Below are positions 7,726-16,477 of a DNA stretch of 64,000 nt, piece by piece. Made by a program: the position numbers and the translations under genes. How positions within the stretch are numbered: the stretch's first letter is position 1; every line of letters begins with the position of its first letter. The DNA comes from Dyella telluris (lineage in GTDB: Bacteria; Pseudomonadota; Gammaproteobacteria; Xanthomonadales; Rhodanobacteraceae), in contig NZ_CP060412.1 of assembly GCF_014297575.1 (NCBI RefSeq), positions 930,001-994,000 on the forward strand. Reading direction: 5' to 3'. The notes under the pieces are model-generated. The model saw nothing but the letters and a program-made list of their open reading frames with translations, had not been told where the DNA came from and made no database searches.

Positions 7726-9044
7726 ATCCATCGACCAAGGTGATTGGCCAGTGGACGCTGGTCGCGCTGGTGATCGGCAACATCATCGGCTCGGGCATCT
7801 TCGTCCTGCCTGCCGCGATGGCGCCGTACGGCGCCGCCAGCCTGCTCGGCTGGGGCGTAACGCTGTGCGGCGCACTCGCACTGGCGCAGGTGTTTGCATG
7901 GCTGGCGCGCAGCATCCCCAACCACGGCGGACCTTACGCGTATGCGCGCAGCGCGTTTGGCGACACGGTCGGCTTCATGGTCGCGTGGAGTTACTGGATC
8001 TGCACGTGGTCGGCCAACGCGGCCATCGCCGTGGCCTTCACCGGCAGTCTTGGCGCGCTGTGGCCGGCGGTTGCGGCAACGCCGCTGCGCAGCGCGTTGT
8101 GTTCGCTCGCCGCGCTGTGGATCTGCACCGGCATCACGCTCTCGGGCGTGCGTGAAGCCGGCCGCGTCGCCGTGGTGACCACGCTGCTCAAGCTGATTCC
8201 ACTGCTGGTGTTCGGCCTGATCGGGCTGGTCGCGCTGCACGCAGGTTCCTATCGGCCGTTCAATCCCGGCGGCCAGTCACTGACCGGCGTGGCGCTGTCC
8301 ACCGCGACGCTGGCGTTGTGGGCGTTGCTGGGGCTGGAAACGGCCACGGTGCCCACTGGCGTGGTGAAAGACCCGCTGCGCACGGTGCCACGCGCCACCC
8401 TCATCGGCACGCTGGTCGCCGGTGTCGCCACCATGCTGGCCTGCACCGTGGTGATCGGCATGCTGCCCCGTGACCAGCTGGCCGCGTCCGCCGCACCGAT
8501 GGCGGCAGCGGCCACGCACGCGTGGGGCACGCTGGCCGGCATCGGCGTGGCCATGGTGGCCGTGGTGTCCTGCTTCGGCACGCTCAATGGCTGGGTGCTG
8601 CTGGTGGCACAGACCACCATGGCCGCTGCGCAGGACGGCATGTTTCCGCGGGCGTTCGCACGCGTGGATCGCCGCGGCACGCCGTGGATCGGGCTGCTGG
8701 TCAGCAGCGTGCTCACCAGTGCGCTGATCACGGCCAACTTCACGCGTTCGCTCGTGGCCCTGTTCACCTTCATGATCCTGCTGTCCACCGCCACCACCCT
8801 GTTGCCGTATCTGGTGACCGCGCTGGCGTGGTGGCGACTGGAGGGAGGCGGCGCTTCCTGGCTGCGCAGGATCATTGCCGCCGTCGCCGTGTTGTTCTCG
8901 CTCTGGGCGCTTGCCGGCGCGGGCGCGGAGCCGTTGCTGTGGGGCGCGGTGCTGCTGCTTGCCGGCTTTCCGCTCTACCTGTGGCGACGCTTTGCCATGC
9001 GACGCGCGCCACTCGCGCCGGGTCCGTCAACAACATCCCATTGA
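7722..9044 (+). CDS. APC superfamily amino acid permease
   Basis: A 440-residue inner-membrane transporter with about twelve hydrophobic segments. The first helix contains IIGSGIFVLPAAMAPYG, the unwound G-S-G-I-F substrate-binding motif of APC transporters related to YjeH/AdiC. Helix 6 carries ALWALLGLETATVP. It is translationally coupled by ATGA overlap to the Rieske oxygenase, so transporter and oxygenase probably handle the same compound. Direction of transport (uptake, efflux or exchange) cannot be decided. Confidence 0.87.
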   Translation: MNPSTKVIGQWTLVALVIGNIIGSGIFVLPAAMAPYGAASLLGWGVTLCGALALAQVFAWLARSIPNHGGPYAYARSAFGDTVGFMVAWSYWICTWSANAAIAVAFTGSLGALWPAVAATPLRSALCSLAALWICTGITLSGVREAGRVAVVTTLLKLIPLLVFGLIGLVALHAGSYRPFNPGGQSLTGVALSTATLALWALLGLETATVPTGVVKDPLRTVPRATLIGTLVAGVATMLACTVVIGMLPRDQLAASAAPMAAAATHAWGTLAGIGVAMVAVVSCFGTLNGWVLLVAQTTMAAAQDGMFPRAFARVDRRGTPWIGLLVSSVLTSALITANFTRSLVALFTFMILLSTATTLLPYLVTALAWWRLEGGGASWLRRIIAAVAVLFSLWALAGAGAEPLLWGAVLLLAGFPLYLWRRFAMRRAPLAPGPSTTSH

Positions 9045-9100
9045 CGCTCTCTTCGCGGAAGAGACGGTTTTATCGGGACCTCTGTGCGGGAGAAGCAACG

Positions 9101-9892
9101 ATGAAGCGCATGGTATGGACGGTGTTGCTGCTCTTCGGACTGGCCAGCCCCACCGCATTCGCGCAGGGCATGAACGGTGTAGTGACCGCCTACGTCGACC
9201 TTTATGCGGGCCCTGATGCTGGCTATCCCACCATTGCCCAGATGCCCGCCGGCACCTCCGTCGCGATCCAGGGCTGCACCGAAGGCTGGGGCTGGTGCGA
9301 TGTGATCGCCATGGGTGTGCGCGGCTGGGTGGCCGGCACGTTCGTGCAGTACACCTACCAGAACCAGCCCGTCTACGTGACTGATTACGGCGCGCGCATC
9401 GGCATACCCATCGTCACGTTCTCGATTGCCGCCTACTGGGGCTCCTACTACGTGAATCGCCCGTTCTACCGGAACCGCGATTACTGGTATGGCCGCCCGT
9501 ATGCGCCACGCCCGCCGCCGCGCCCGCCGGGCTGGCGTCCCGGCTACCGGCCGCCCGCACCAGGCTACCGGCCACCATCACAGGGCAACCGGCCGCCGCA
9601 AGGGAATCGCCCGCCGACGAACAACCGGCCCAATCCCAACCCGGGTACGCGTCCGCCCAACCAGAACCAGCGGCCGCCGCAGGGAAACAACCGGCCGCCG
9701 GGAAACCAGGGGAGCCATCGTCCCCCGCCGAGCCAGGGTAGCAATCGCCCGCCGTCGAACCCCGGTGGCAACCGGCCACCGTCGAATCAGGGCGGCAGCC
9801 GGCCGCCACAGGGACAGGGCAACCAGCGTCCGGCGCCAAAGCCACAGACGCGTCCCGCACCCGGCCCGCAAGGCGGCAAGCAGGCCGCCTGA
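9101..9892 (+). CDS. secreted SH3-domain protein with proline-rich tail
   Basis: A 263-residue exported protein. A signal peptide ends at about TAFAQG (residue 22), followed by a bacterial SH3 domain (about residues 24-90) with YAGPDAGYPTIAQMPAGT and the GCTEGWGWC ligand loop. A Tyr-rich linker (residues 90-130) follows. The tail of roughly 130 residues is low-complexity, built of repeats around N-R-P-P and Q-G-N. SH3 proteins of this kind usually bind peptidoglycan or divalent metal in the periplasm. GGAGAAG precedes the ATG. The frame is open much further upstream, but that part is antisense-style noise over the permease gene. The tail is likely to vary in length between strains. Confidence 0.82.
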   Translation: MKRMVWTVLLLFGLASPTAFAQGMNGVVTAYVDLYAGPDAGYPTIAQMPAGTSVAIQGCTEGWGWCDVIAMGVRGWVAGTFVQYTYQNQPVYVTDYGARIGIPIVTFSIAAYWGSYYVNRPFYRNRDYWYGRPYAPRPPPRPPGWRPGYRPPAPGYRPPSQGNRPPQGNRPPTNNRPNPNPGTRPPNQNQRPPQGNNRPPGNQGSHRPPPSQGSNRPPSNPGGNRPPSNQGGSRPPQGQGNQRPAPKPQTRPAPGPQGGKQAA

Positions 9893-10210
9893 ACCACCCC
9901 ATGGAGACCTGACGCAATCGCCACGCCGCGTCGCGTCGGTTTGTGCCGGCCTGTGTCTGCGCAGAGCCACGACGGTGAAGCAGCTGCCCGCAGATGACCG
10001 CGTTTCCCAGACGTTGTAGCGAAATCGCCGCACGCTTCGGATGGCACGACTGATGCTGTCTGCTACAGCAAGGAAACGGGTGACGGCAGGACGCCACCGG
10101 CTTATCCAGGCCCTGGACGGATCGACGTGCGGAACTGCTCGCCTGCAGACATGCGGGGGCGCATCATCCGTAATCGGCACGGCCATGCCGTTGCGACTGC
10201 AGGCTCTCGC

Positions 10211-11608
10211 ATGGGTGTCAACGCACAAGACTGGTCAAGGCGACGGCTGTTTCCCGTCACGGTCCGGCTGCCACTGGCCGCCGCGAACGACAGCCGCCTG
10301 CACCGACGCCATTACGTGCCGGTGTGCCTGAAGTTCGTGCTGGCGCTGGTGCTGGCGCTGGCGTGGGCGGCGCTCGCCTGGGCCTACGTGGAGCACTGGA
10401 GCGCATCGCTGCGCTCCCCGGAGACACGACTGGCCGAGCTATGCCTGCTGCTTGCCATCGTGGTGCTGCCGGCTTTCATGAACACCTTCCTCTCCGCCTG
10501 CCTGCTGCTCGATCGGCGGCCGGCGCGTTCGCGTTTCGCCGACGCCGATTTCCCCGGCGTGACCATCCTGATCGCCGTGCACAACCACGCGGACACCATC
10601 CTCGACACGCTGGCCAGCATTGCGTCGCAACGTTACCCCGCGCCCATCGAGGTGATGGTGATCAACGACGGCTCCACCGACGCGACGCTCGACCGATTGC
10701 AGAGTGCCCAATACCCCTGGCTGGACGTGCTCGACCTCAAGAGCGCCGGTGGCAAAGCCAAAGCGCTCAATGCCGGGCTGCGCCTGGCCTCCTGGCCCAT
10801 CACCGTTACGCTGGACGCCGACACCCACCTGCATCCGCAGGCACTACGGCAGCTGGTGACGCGCTACATGAGCGATCCGCCGAACACGGCCGCCGTGGCC
10901 GGCACCGTGCTGGTGCGCAATTCGCGGGACAGCGCCGTGGCACGCATGCAGGAGTGGGATTATTTCCACGGCATCGCGGCCGCACGCCGCGTGCAGAGCC
11001 TGTGCCAGGGCACGCTGGTCGCGCCCTCGGCGTTCTCGCTGTATCGCACCGACATCCTGCGGGTGATCGGTGGCTGGCCCGAGTGCGTAGGCGAAGACAT
11101 CGTGCTCACCTGGGCGATCCTGAGTGACCATCATCGCGTGGGCTATGCCGAAGACGCCATCGCTTTCACGCGCGTGCCGGCGACACTCCCCGCTTTCATC
11201 GAACAGCGCAGGCGCTGGTCGCGCGGTGTCATCGAAGCACTGCGCGCGCGTGGCTCTCTGCTCTTCCGCCGCCGGTTGAGCACGTTCTTCGTGTGGTGGA
11301 AGCTGCTGGTGCCGACCACCGACGTGCTCTGTGCCGCCGCGCTGGTGCCCTGCCTGGTACTCGCCTGCATCGGCGTGTACTGGCCGGCCGCCGCCATGAC
11401 GACCTTCGTGCTCCCCATGGCACTGCTCGCCACCGTGGTGATCCACACGGCGCAATCACGCATGTTCCGTCTGTTGGGGCTCACTGTCCGCCGCAATCCA
11501 CTCGGCTGGCTGGGCTACGCCCTGGTCTACGGATGGCTGCTCAAGGCGGCGAGCCTCACGGGCTATCTTTCTGGCCTGCTTCCCCGGCACCGCCACGACG
11601 ACGCCTGA
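10211..11608 (+). CDS. membrane glycosyltransferase, family 2
   Basis: A processive-type GT2 of about 465 residues. Two N-terminal hydrophobic segments precede the GT-A domain, which starts at VTILIAVHNHADTI, has the nucleotide-binding VINDGSTD, the acceptor DxD-type motif LDADTHLH, the GEDIVLTW catalytic base region and the Q-R-R-R-W motif of processive synthases. Three or four C-terminal membrane segments follow. It resembles PgaC/BcsA-like polysaccharide synthases, but no partner deacetylase, PilZ protein or exporter is adjacent, so the product is unknown. An in-frame GTG 28 codons upstream is an alternative start. The roughly 320 bases between the SH3 gene and this start hold no convincing gene or structure. 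Confidence 0.83.
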   Translation: MGVNAQDWSRRRLFPVTVRLPLAAANDSRLHRRHYVPVCLKFVLALVLALAWAALAWAYVEHWSASLRSPETRLAELCLLLAIVVLPAFMNTFLSACLLLDRRPARSRFADADFPGVTILIAVHNHADTILDTLASIASQRYPAPIEVMVINDGSTDATLDRLQSAQYPWLDVLDLKSAGGKAKALNAGLRLASWPITVTLDADTHLHPQALRQLVTRYMSDPPNTAAVAGTVLVRNSRDSAVARMQEWDYFHGIAAARRVQSLCQGTLVAPSAFSLYRTDILRVIGGWPECVGEDIVLTWAILSDHHRVGYAEDAIAFTRVPATLPAFIEQRRRWSRGVIEALRARGSLLFRRRLSTFFVWWKLLVPTTDVLCAAALVPCLVLACIGVYWPAAAMTTFVLPMALLATVVIHTAQSRMFRLLGLTVRRNPLGWLGYALVYGWLLKAASLTGYLSGLLPRHRHDDA

Positions 11609-11622
11609 TACCCGCACTACCT

Positions 11623-12090
11623 TCACCCGGCCGGCCACGGCCACCAGCCAGCGCGTTGCTGTGCGTAACGATCGGCCGCACGCTCAAAGCGGTTGCCGGC
11701 ACTGATGCCGCCGCACGCCGCATAGAACGGCAGGAACAAGGGCCCCAGCACCATGTACTGGAGCACGTGCGCGCGCTCATGATCGGCCAGCGAGATGCAC
11801 GGTTCCACGCGATGGCCGGCGCGATGGGCATAGGTGAAGCACGGCGTATCCAGCCGCTCGCAGGAATACAGGATCACGTTGCCCAGCGTCAGCGCGCCGC
11901 CGGCACCGAAGTGCGGCATGCGGCGAAAGGCCAGCGCGTACTCGCCCTGCCGCAACTCGGGCCGGGCGCCCCATGGCATGCACAGCAGGCCGGCCAGCAG
12001 CCCCAGCAGACTGTTGGGCAGTGTCCACGCCATGCCCGCCGCCAGTGCGATGCATCGTCCGGCTACGGCTCCGGGTGTTCGCTCGCGCAC
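11623..12090 (-). CDS. small membrane protein with HExxH motif
   Basis: A 155-residue protein. The N-terminus is hydrophobic (about residues 10-37), and the C-terminal half contains ADHERAHVLQYMVLGP, an H-E-x-x-H motif followed by V-x-Q, as in metallopeptidase-like DUF4157 proteins. A second hydrophobic patch LFLPFYAACGG follows, then E-R-A-A-D, a possible third zinc ligand. I chose the GTG with AAGGGAGG six bases upstream over two upstream in-frame ATGs, one of which would overlap the trxC promoter region. The function is unknown; a zinc metalloprotease is only an inference. It diverges from trxC. Confidence 0.65.
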   Translation of the reverse strand: MRERTPGAVAGRCIALAAGMAWTLPNSLLGLLAGLLCMPWGARPELRQGEYALAFRRMPHFGAGGALTLGNVILYSCERLDTPCFTYAHRAGHRVEPCISLADHERAHVLQYMVLGPLFLPFYAACGGISAGNRFERAADRYAQQRAGWWPWPAG

Positions 12091-12164
12091 CGCCACCTCC
12101 CTTGTTTCACGCCGCCGGGGACACCATCTGACGGCCCAATGAGTCTTGGTCATCGAGGCCTGCC

Positions 12165-12602
12165 ATGTCCACCACGCTAACCATTCCCTGCCCCCACTGC
12201 TCGGCACTCAACCGCGTGCCCGAGGAACGGCTGGGTGAGCAACCGGTCTGCGGCCGCTGCAAGCACACACTGTTCGAAGGCAAACCAGTCGCGCTCACCG
12301 CCAACAACTTCGACGCCGTGGCGACGCGCGGCGACCTTCCGGTGGTGATCGATTTCTGGGCACCCTGGTGCGGCCCCTGCGTGAGCTTTGCGCCGGTGTT
12401 CGCCGAAGCGGCGTCGAGCCTGGAGCCGCAGCTGCGGCTGGCCAAGGTGGATACCGAAGCACAGCCCGCACTGGCCCAGCGTTTCGGCATCCGCAGCATT
12501 CCCACCCTGCTGGTGATGCGCGACGGCCGCGAGATCGCGCGCCAGGCCGGCGCGCTCAACGGCATGCAGCTGCGCCAGTTCCTCGCCAACACGCTGCGCT
12601 GA
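12165..12602 (+). CDS. trxC: thioredoxin TrxC (thioredoxin 2)
   Basis: A 145-residue cytosolic thiol-disulfide reductase. The N-terminal zinc-binding module has C9-x-x-C12 and C29-x-x-C32, the feature that separates TrxC from TrxA. The redox centre is APWCGPC (C69 and C72), and IRSIPTLLVM contains the conserved cis-proline. Length and motif order match the family. The gene stands alone, with selO convergent eight bases after its stop. In enterobacteria trxC is OxyR-controlled; I could not identify an OxyR site here. Confidence 0.95.
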   Translation: MSTTLTIPCPHCSALNRVPEERLGEQPVCGRCKHTLFEGKPVALTANNFDAVATRGDLPVVIDFWAPWCGPCVSFAPVFAEAASSLEPQLRLAKVDTEAQPALAQRFGIRSIPTLLVMRDGREIARQAGALNGMQLRQFLANTLR

Positions 12603-12609
12603 CGCGCGG

Positions 12610-14169
12610 TCAGGAACTGCAGGAAAGCATCGAGCAACCCGCCTTGTGCGTGGCCCACTCGGGACGCTTGCGCGCATAGCGTTCGCGCCCCGGCTGGTCG
12701 TCATAAGGGCGACGCATCACATCCAGCAGTTCGTGGATGCCGCTGTAGTCGCCCTGGGTCGCCAGGTCGATGGCTTCCTGCGCGAGATAGTTGCGCAGGA
12801 CATAGCGCGGATTGGCCGCGCGCATGCGCTCGCGACGCTGTTCGCCGGAAAGTTCGTCGCCGCGCACGCGCGCCGCATAGGCGTCGAGCCATGCCTGGAA
12901 GGCGGGCTCACTGGCAAGCCGTTTCGCTTCGTCATAGAACGACTCGTGCAGCGGCTCCAGCGACGGCCGCGCCGGATCCACATCGGCAAGCGCACGAAAG
13001 AACAGGGTCATGTCGACCTCCGCCTCGGCAAGCAGGGTATGGAGTTCGCGCATGCGCTCCACGTCGTCGTCGCCGCATGACGCCAGGCCCAGCTTGTGGG
13101 CAATGGTGAGGCGATCCGCCTGGGCATACACCGCTGCGTAGCGGTCCAGGCCAGCCTGCATCGGCTCGGTGCCGGAGAACAGCGGAGCAATGGCCATGGC
13201 CAGACGACTGAGATTCCACCATGCCACGTTGGGCTGCTGCCCGAAACGATAGCGGCGGCGACCTGCGTCCGTCGTGTTGGGTGTCCATTCGGGATCGAAG
13301 TTGTCGATCCAGCCATACGGACCGTAATCGATGGTGAGCCCAAGGATGGACATGTTGTCGGTGTTCATCACGCCATGCACGAAACCCACGCGCATCCAAT
13401 GCGCCACCATGTGCGCCGTGCGTTCGCACACCTGCGCGAACCATGCGGCGTAGCGCGGCTCGCCCTCGCCTTGCAGTTCGGGAAAGTCGCGCGCGATGGT
13501 GAAGTCGACCAGCTGTTTCAGCAGCGTGACGTCGCCGCGCGCCGCGGGCAGCTCGAAATGTCCGAAGCGGATGAATGACGGCGCCACGCGGCACACGATG
13601 GCACCGGGCTCTTCCTGCGGATGCCCGTCGTAGAACATGTCACGCACCACGGCGTCACCCGTCACCACCAGGCTGAGCGCGCGCGTGGTCGGTACACCGA
13701 GGTGGTACATCGCCTCACTGCACAGGAATTCGCGGATGGACGAGCGCAGCACGGCGCGTCCGTCGGCACCTCGCGAGTACGGTGTGCGGCCGGCGCCCTT
13801 CAGCTGGAGTTCCCAGCGCACGCCGTCGCGCGTGAGCACCTCACCCAGCGAAATCGCCCGCCCATCCCCCAACTGGTCCGCCCACATGCCGAACTGGTGG
13901 CCGCCGTAGTTGGTGGCGAAGGGCTGCATGCCATCGAGCAAGGCGTTGCCACCCAGCACCTGCGCCAACACCGGGCTGTCCCTGTCCGCCTCATCCAGCC
14001 CAAGCGCCTGCGCCATCTCCGGCGACCACGCCACCACGCGCGGCGAGGCGACCGGGGTTGGCTCCACGCGTGAGTACATGGCACCGAGCACCTGACGGGG
14101 ATGCCGGCCCTGCCCAGTATCGGCCGGCAGTTCACGGACAAAGGCGTTGTCGAATATCAGCGGGGACAT
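12610..14169 (-). CDS. selO: protein adenylyltransferase SelO (YdiU)
   Basis: A 519-residue pseudokinase-fold enzyme that transfers AMP from ATP to hydroxyl side chains of proteins. Family motifs include [65 protein letters not shown] and the metal-binding [15 protein letters not shown]. The last three residues are C-S-S, with C517 where animal SelO carries selenocysteine. TGA does not need to be read through here. It is probably monocistronic. Family members respond to redox stress, which fits the adjacent trxC, although the two are convergent. Confidence 0.94.
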   Translation of the reverse strand: MSPLIFDNAFVRELPADTGQGRHPRQVLGAMYSRVEPTPVASPRVVAWSPEMAQALGLDEADRDSPVLAQVLGGNALLDGMQPFATNYGGHQFGMWADQLGDGRAISLGEVLTRDGVRWELQLKGAGRTPYSRGADGRAVLRSSIREFLCSEAMYHLGVPTTRALSLVVTGDAVVRDMFYDGHPQEEPGAIVCRVAPSFIRFGHFELPAARGDVTLLKQLVDFTIARDFPELQGEGEPRYAAWFAQVCERTAHMVAHWMRVGFVHGVMNTDNMSILGLTIDYGPYGWIDNFDPEWTPNTTDAGRRRYRFGQQPNVAWWNLSRLAMAIAPLFSGTEPMQAGLDRYAAVYAQADRLTIAHKLGLASCGDDDVERMRELHTLLAEAEVDMTLFFRALADVDPARPSLEPLHESFYDEAKRLASEPAFQAWLDAYAARVRGDELSGEQRRERMRAANPRYVLRNYLAQEAIDLATQGDYSGIHELLDVMRRPYDDQPGRERYARKRPEWATHKAGCSMLSCSS

Positions 14170-14413
14170 GGCATGAGTCTTTGGTCGAACCTTCGATGGA
14201 AGTCACCGGGTTTCCCCGGCCCACTGCGCCACAAAACCACATTTTCCCAGGGGAAAAACGCAGAAGATTGCGCATTTCACTTTTGTGAAGACTGTCACAT
14301 TCCTTGCTACGGACTTACGACGCCATTCAGTGCGGATTGGCATTTGTGCATCGCGCGTGAAGCTGCTTATATGTGCCCTGAACGACCGCACAGGGGCGGC
14401 CGGGAGCCCGAAC

Positions 14414-14614
14414 ATGCACATGCTTCACGCACGTTCCGCCTTTGAGCGCGGAATGCAGCTGGTAGCAGGGATGCTGAACCACAAGGACATGCAGGACGTC
14501 CGCAACAACCAAGGCCAGGGTCACAGCAACTTCCAGCTGGTCTCGTGGCAACCAGGCGCCCATTCGCGACGCGAAGACGAACTTGCGCGTCGCCGGGAAA
14601 CGCCGTTCGGCTGA
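14414..14614 (+). CDS. small hypothetical protein
   Basis: A 66-codon frame beginning MHMLHARSAFERGMQLVAGM, preceded by GGGAG six bases before the ATG, with mostly G/C third positions. It lies in the 470-base gap between selO and rsuA, where no other gene is evident. The frame continues 43 codons further upstream but without an equally good start. I recognise no family. It may be a real short protein or an artefact of high GC. A 7-bp dyad TTTTCCC-agg-GGAAAA lies in the selO upstream region just left of this frame. Confidence 0.35.
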   Translation: MHMLHARSAFERGMQLVAGMLNHKDMQDVRNNQGQGHSNFQLVSWQPGAHSRREDELARRRETPFG

Positions 14615-14637
14615 CATACGCCCACCTCCCGCGCACA

Positions 14638-15351
14638 TCAATCGTGCGCGGGTGCCTCAAAGATGCGCGCGATATCGCGTTCTTCAAGCGCGCGCCATTC
14701 ACCGGGCTGCAGTTCACCCAGGGTCAGCGCGCCCACCGATACGCGAGTCAGCGCTTCCACGTGGTTGCCCACCGCGGCGAACATGCGCCGCACCTGGTGA
14801 TAGCGTCCTTCGGTCAGGGTCAGACGCGCGCGACGCGGCTCCAGCACCTGGAGTTGCGCAGGCTCCAGCGGCGTCGTCTCCGACTCGAGCATCATCGTGC
14901 CACTGGCGAACAGCACGCCTTCGTCGCCGCGCAGATCGCTGGCCAGCGTGGCCTCGTACACCTTGGCCACCCGTGCCTTGGGCGAGATGATCCGGTGCAG
15001 CAGGCTGCCGTCGTCGGTGAACAGCAGCAGGCCAGAGGTGTCGCGATCGAGGCGACCCACGGTGGAAAGCGCCGGATCGCGCACGCGATAGCGTGGCGGG
15101 AGCAGGTCGTAGACGACGCGCCCGATGTCCTTGCGTGAGCAGGTAGCGCCCAGCGGCTTGTACATCATCAACGTCAGGCCCGCGGGCGGATCGAGCGGTT
15201 CGTCGTCGATGCGGATGTGTTCGTGCGGCACCTTGTCGTCGGCGTAAAGCACCTCGCCGTCGGGATCGGTGACGCGCCCTTCGCGGAACATCAGCGCGAC
15301 GTCCTTGCGGCTGCCATAGCCCAGGTTGGCGATCAGCTTGACCAGTTTCAT
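14638..15351 (-). CDS. rsuA: 16S rRNA pseudouridine synthase RsuA
   Basis: A 237-residue enzyme of the RsuA/RluB/E/F family, which converts U516 of 16S rRNA to pseudouridine. An N-terminal S4 RNA-binding domain (KLIANLGYGSRKDVALMFR) is followed by the catalytic motif VGRLDRDTSGLLLFTDDG, where the Asp of G-R-L-D is the nucleophile, and then by the family motif EGRYHQVRRMFAAVGNHV. Its ATG overlaps the stop of the upstream rsmC-like gene by four bases, so the two rRNA-modifying enzymes are co-translated. Confidence 0.92.
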   Translation of the reverse strand: MKLVKLIANLGYGSRKDVALMFREGRVTDPDGEVLYADDKVPHEHIRIDDEPLDPPAGLTLMMYKPLGATCSRKDIGRVVYDLLPPRYRVRDPALSTVGRLDRDTSGLLLFTDDGSLLHRIISPKARVAKVYEATLASDLRGDEGVLFASGTMMLESETTPLEPAQLQVLEPRRARLTLTEGRYHQVRRMFAAVGNHVEALTRVSVGALTLGELQPGEWRALEERDIARIFEAPAHD

Positions 15352-16415
15352 GCGCGAACCCCGCGTGCCTCGATCACCTTGAAGCCGTCTTGCGTTACCA
15401 CCGTGCGTACCTCGTTGAAACGTGCGGCCAGAGTGGCCTCATAGGGAAGATGGCGATTGGCCACCAGCCAGAGCCGCCCGTGCGGCTGCAGGGCGTCGGC
15501 GGCGGTAGCGATGAAGGCGCGCCCGAGCTCCGGAAGATCGGCGCGCCCCTGATGGAATGGCGGATTGCTCACGACCACGTCATAGCGCCGCGGCAAGCCC
15601 TGCGTGACGTCGTGCCAGTGCACCGCAAACGCCACCTCCCGTCCGCTCTCGCGTTGCGCGCGTTCGACGTTGAGGCGCGCGGGTTCCAGCGCACGCGCTT
15701 CGGCTTCGTAGAGATCGATGGCCGAAACGCCCGGGCAACGCGCGATGACCTGCGTGGACAGGTATCCGTAACCGGCACCAAGATCCGCCACGCTTCCGGC
15801 GAGATCGCCGGGCAGGTGCGCGGCGAGCAAGGCCGAGGCTGTATCCACCCGATCCCATGCGAACAGGCCTGGCCGGCTGAGGTAACCCGCGTCATTGGCC
15901 CGCGGCGTGTCGAAGGCCTGCCAGGCGTCCAGCAGGCCGGCATCTACCTGCGCGCCCAGCGGCTGCGTCCAGAACACGCGGCATTTGTGCTTGGAGAGCT
16001 GCTGCAAGGGCCCCGCCAGGCTGGCCAGGTCGCCCTCGGCGGATCTGGCCCCTTCGGCGTTGGGCACGGCGGCGAGCACTACGCCACCGGGCAAGGCCCG
16101 GCGCACCGCCTGCGCAAACAACGCGCGCGCTTCTTCGCGCTGCCGCGGCGGCAACACCAGCACCAACGGGTAGCGATCATCACCACCCGGCGGGGCCACC
16201 GTCAGGCCACTGCGCTGCAGCGCCTCGGCGAAGGGCTTGAAGCCCTGTTCGCAGGCCCAGCCCTTCTTCGCCATCTCACGCAGCCGGAAACCGTCGCGCG
16301 CACGCAGGAACAGCACGCGTCCGTCGGCGGGCATGGTGAGGTCGCCGGTTTCAAACGGCACGAAGAGGGCCTCCAGCGCCACGTCTTGGACGACCGGAGA
16401 GAACGAGGCAGGCAT
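15348..16415 (-). CDS. rsmC: 16S rRNA (guanine-N2)-methyltransferase, RsmC-like
   Basis: A 355-residue two-domain class I SAM methyltransferase. The N-terminal half is a degenerate, non-catalytic domain; the C-terminal half has the SAM motif VADLGAGYGYLSTQVI and the catalytic VVSNPPFHQGRADL (N-P-P-F), as in RsmC (G1207) and RlmG. The first gene of an operon, it overlaps rsuA by ATGA. Distinguishing RsmC from RlmG needs alignment; length and the 16S-specific neighbour favour RsmC. Confidence 0.85.
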   Translation of the reverse strand: MPASFSPVVQDVALEALFVPFETGDLTMPADGRVLFLRARDGFRLREMAKKGWACEQGFKPFAEALQRSGLTVAPPGGDDRYPLVLVLPPRQREEARALFAQAVRRALPGGVVLAAVPNAEGARSAEGDLASLAGPLQQLSKHKCRVFWTQPLGAQVDAGLLDAWQAFDTPRANDAGYLSRPGLFAWDRVDTASALLAAHLPGDLAGSVADLGAGYGYLSTQVIARCPGVSAIDLYEAEARALEPARLNVERAQRESGREVAFAVHWHDVTQGLPRRYDVVVSNPPFHQGRADLPELGRAFIATAADALQPHGRLWLVANRHLPYEATLAARFNEVRTVVTQDGFKVIEARGVRA

Positions 16416-16477
16416 CGGGTGGCGTGATGAGGGATCGGGCTGCCTATGTTACCAACCGCAGGCACCTCCCACGCCGG

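Noticed and set aside
14327..14641. Minus-strand frame of 104 codons between selO and rsuA
   Set aside because: It is in conflict with the small plus-strand frame at 14,414, which has a better ribosome binding site; neither has a known family, and this one has weaker signals.
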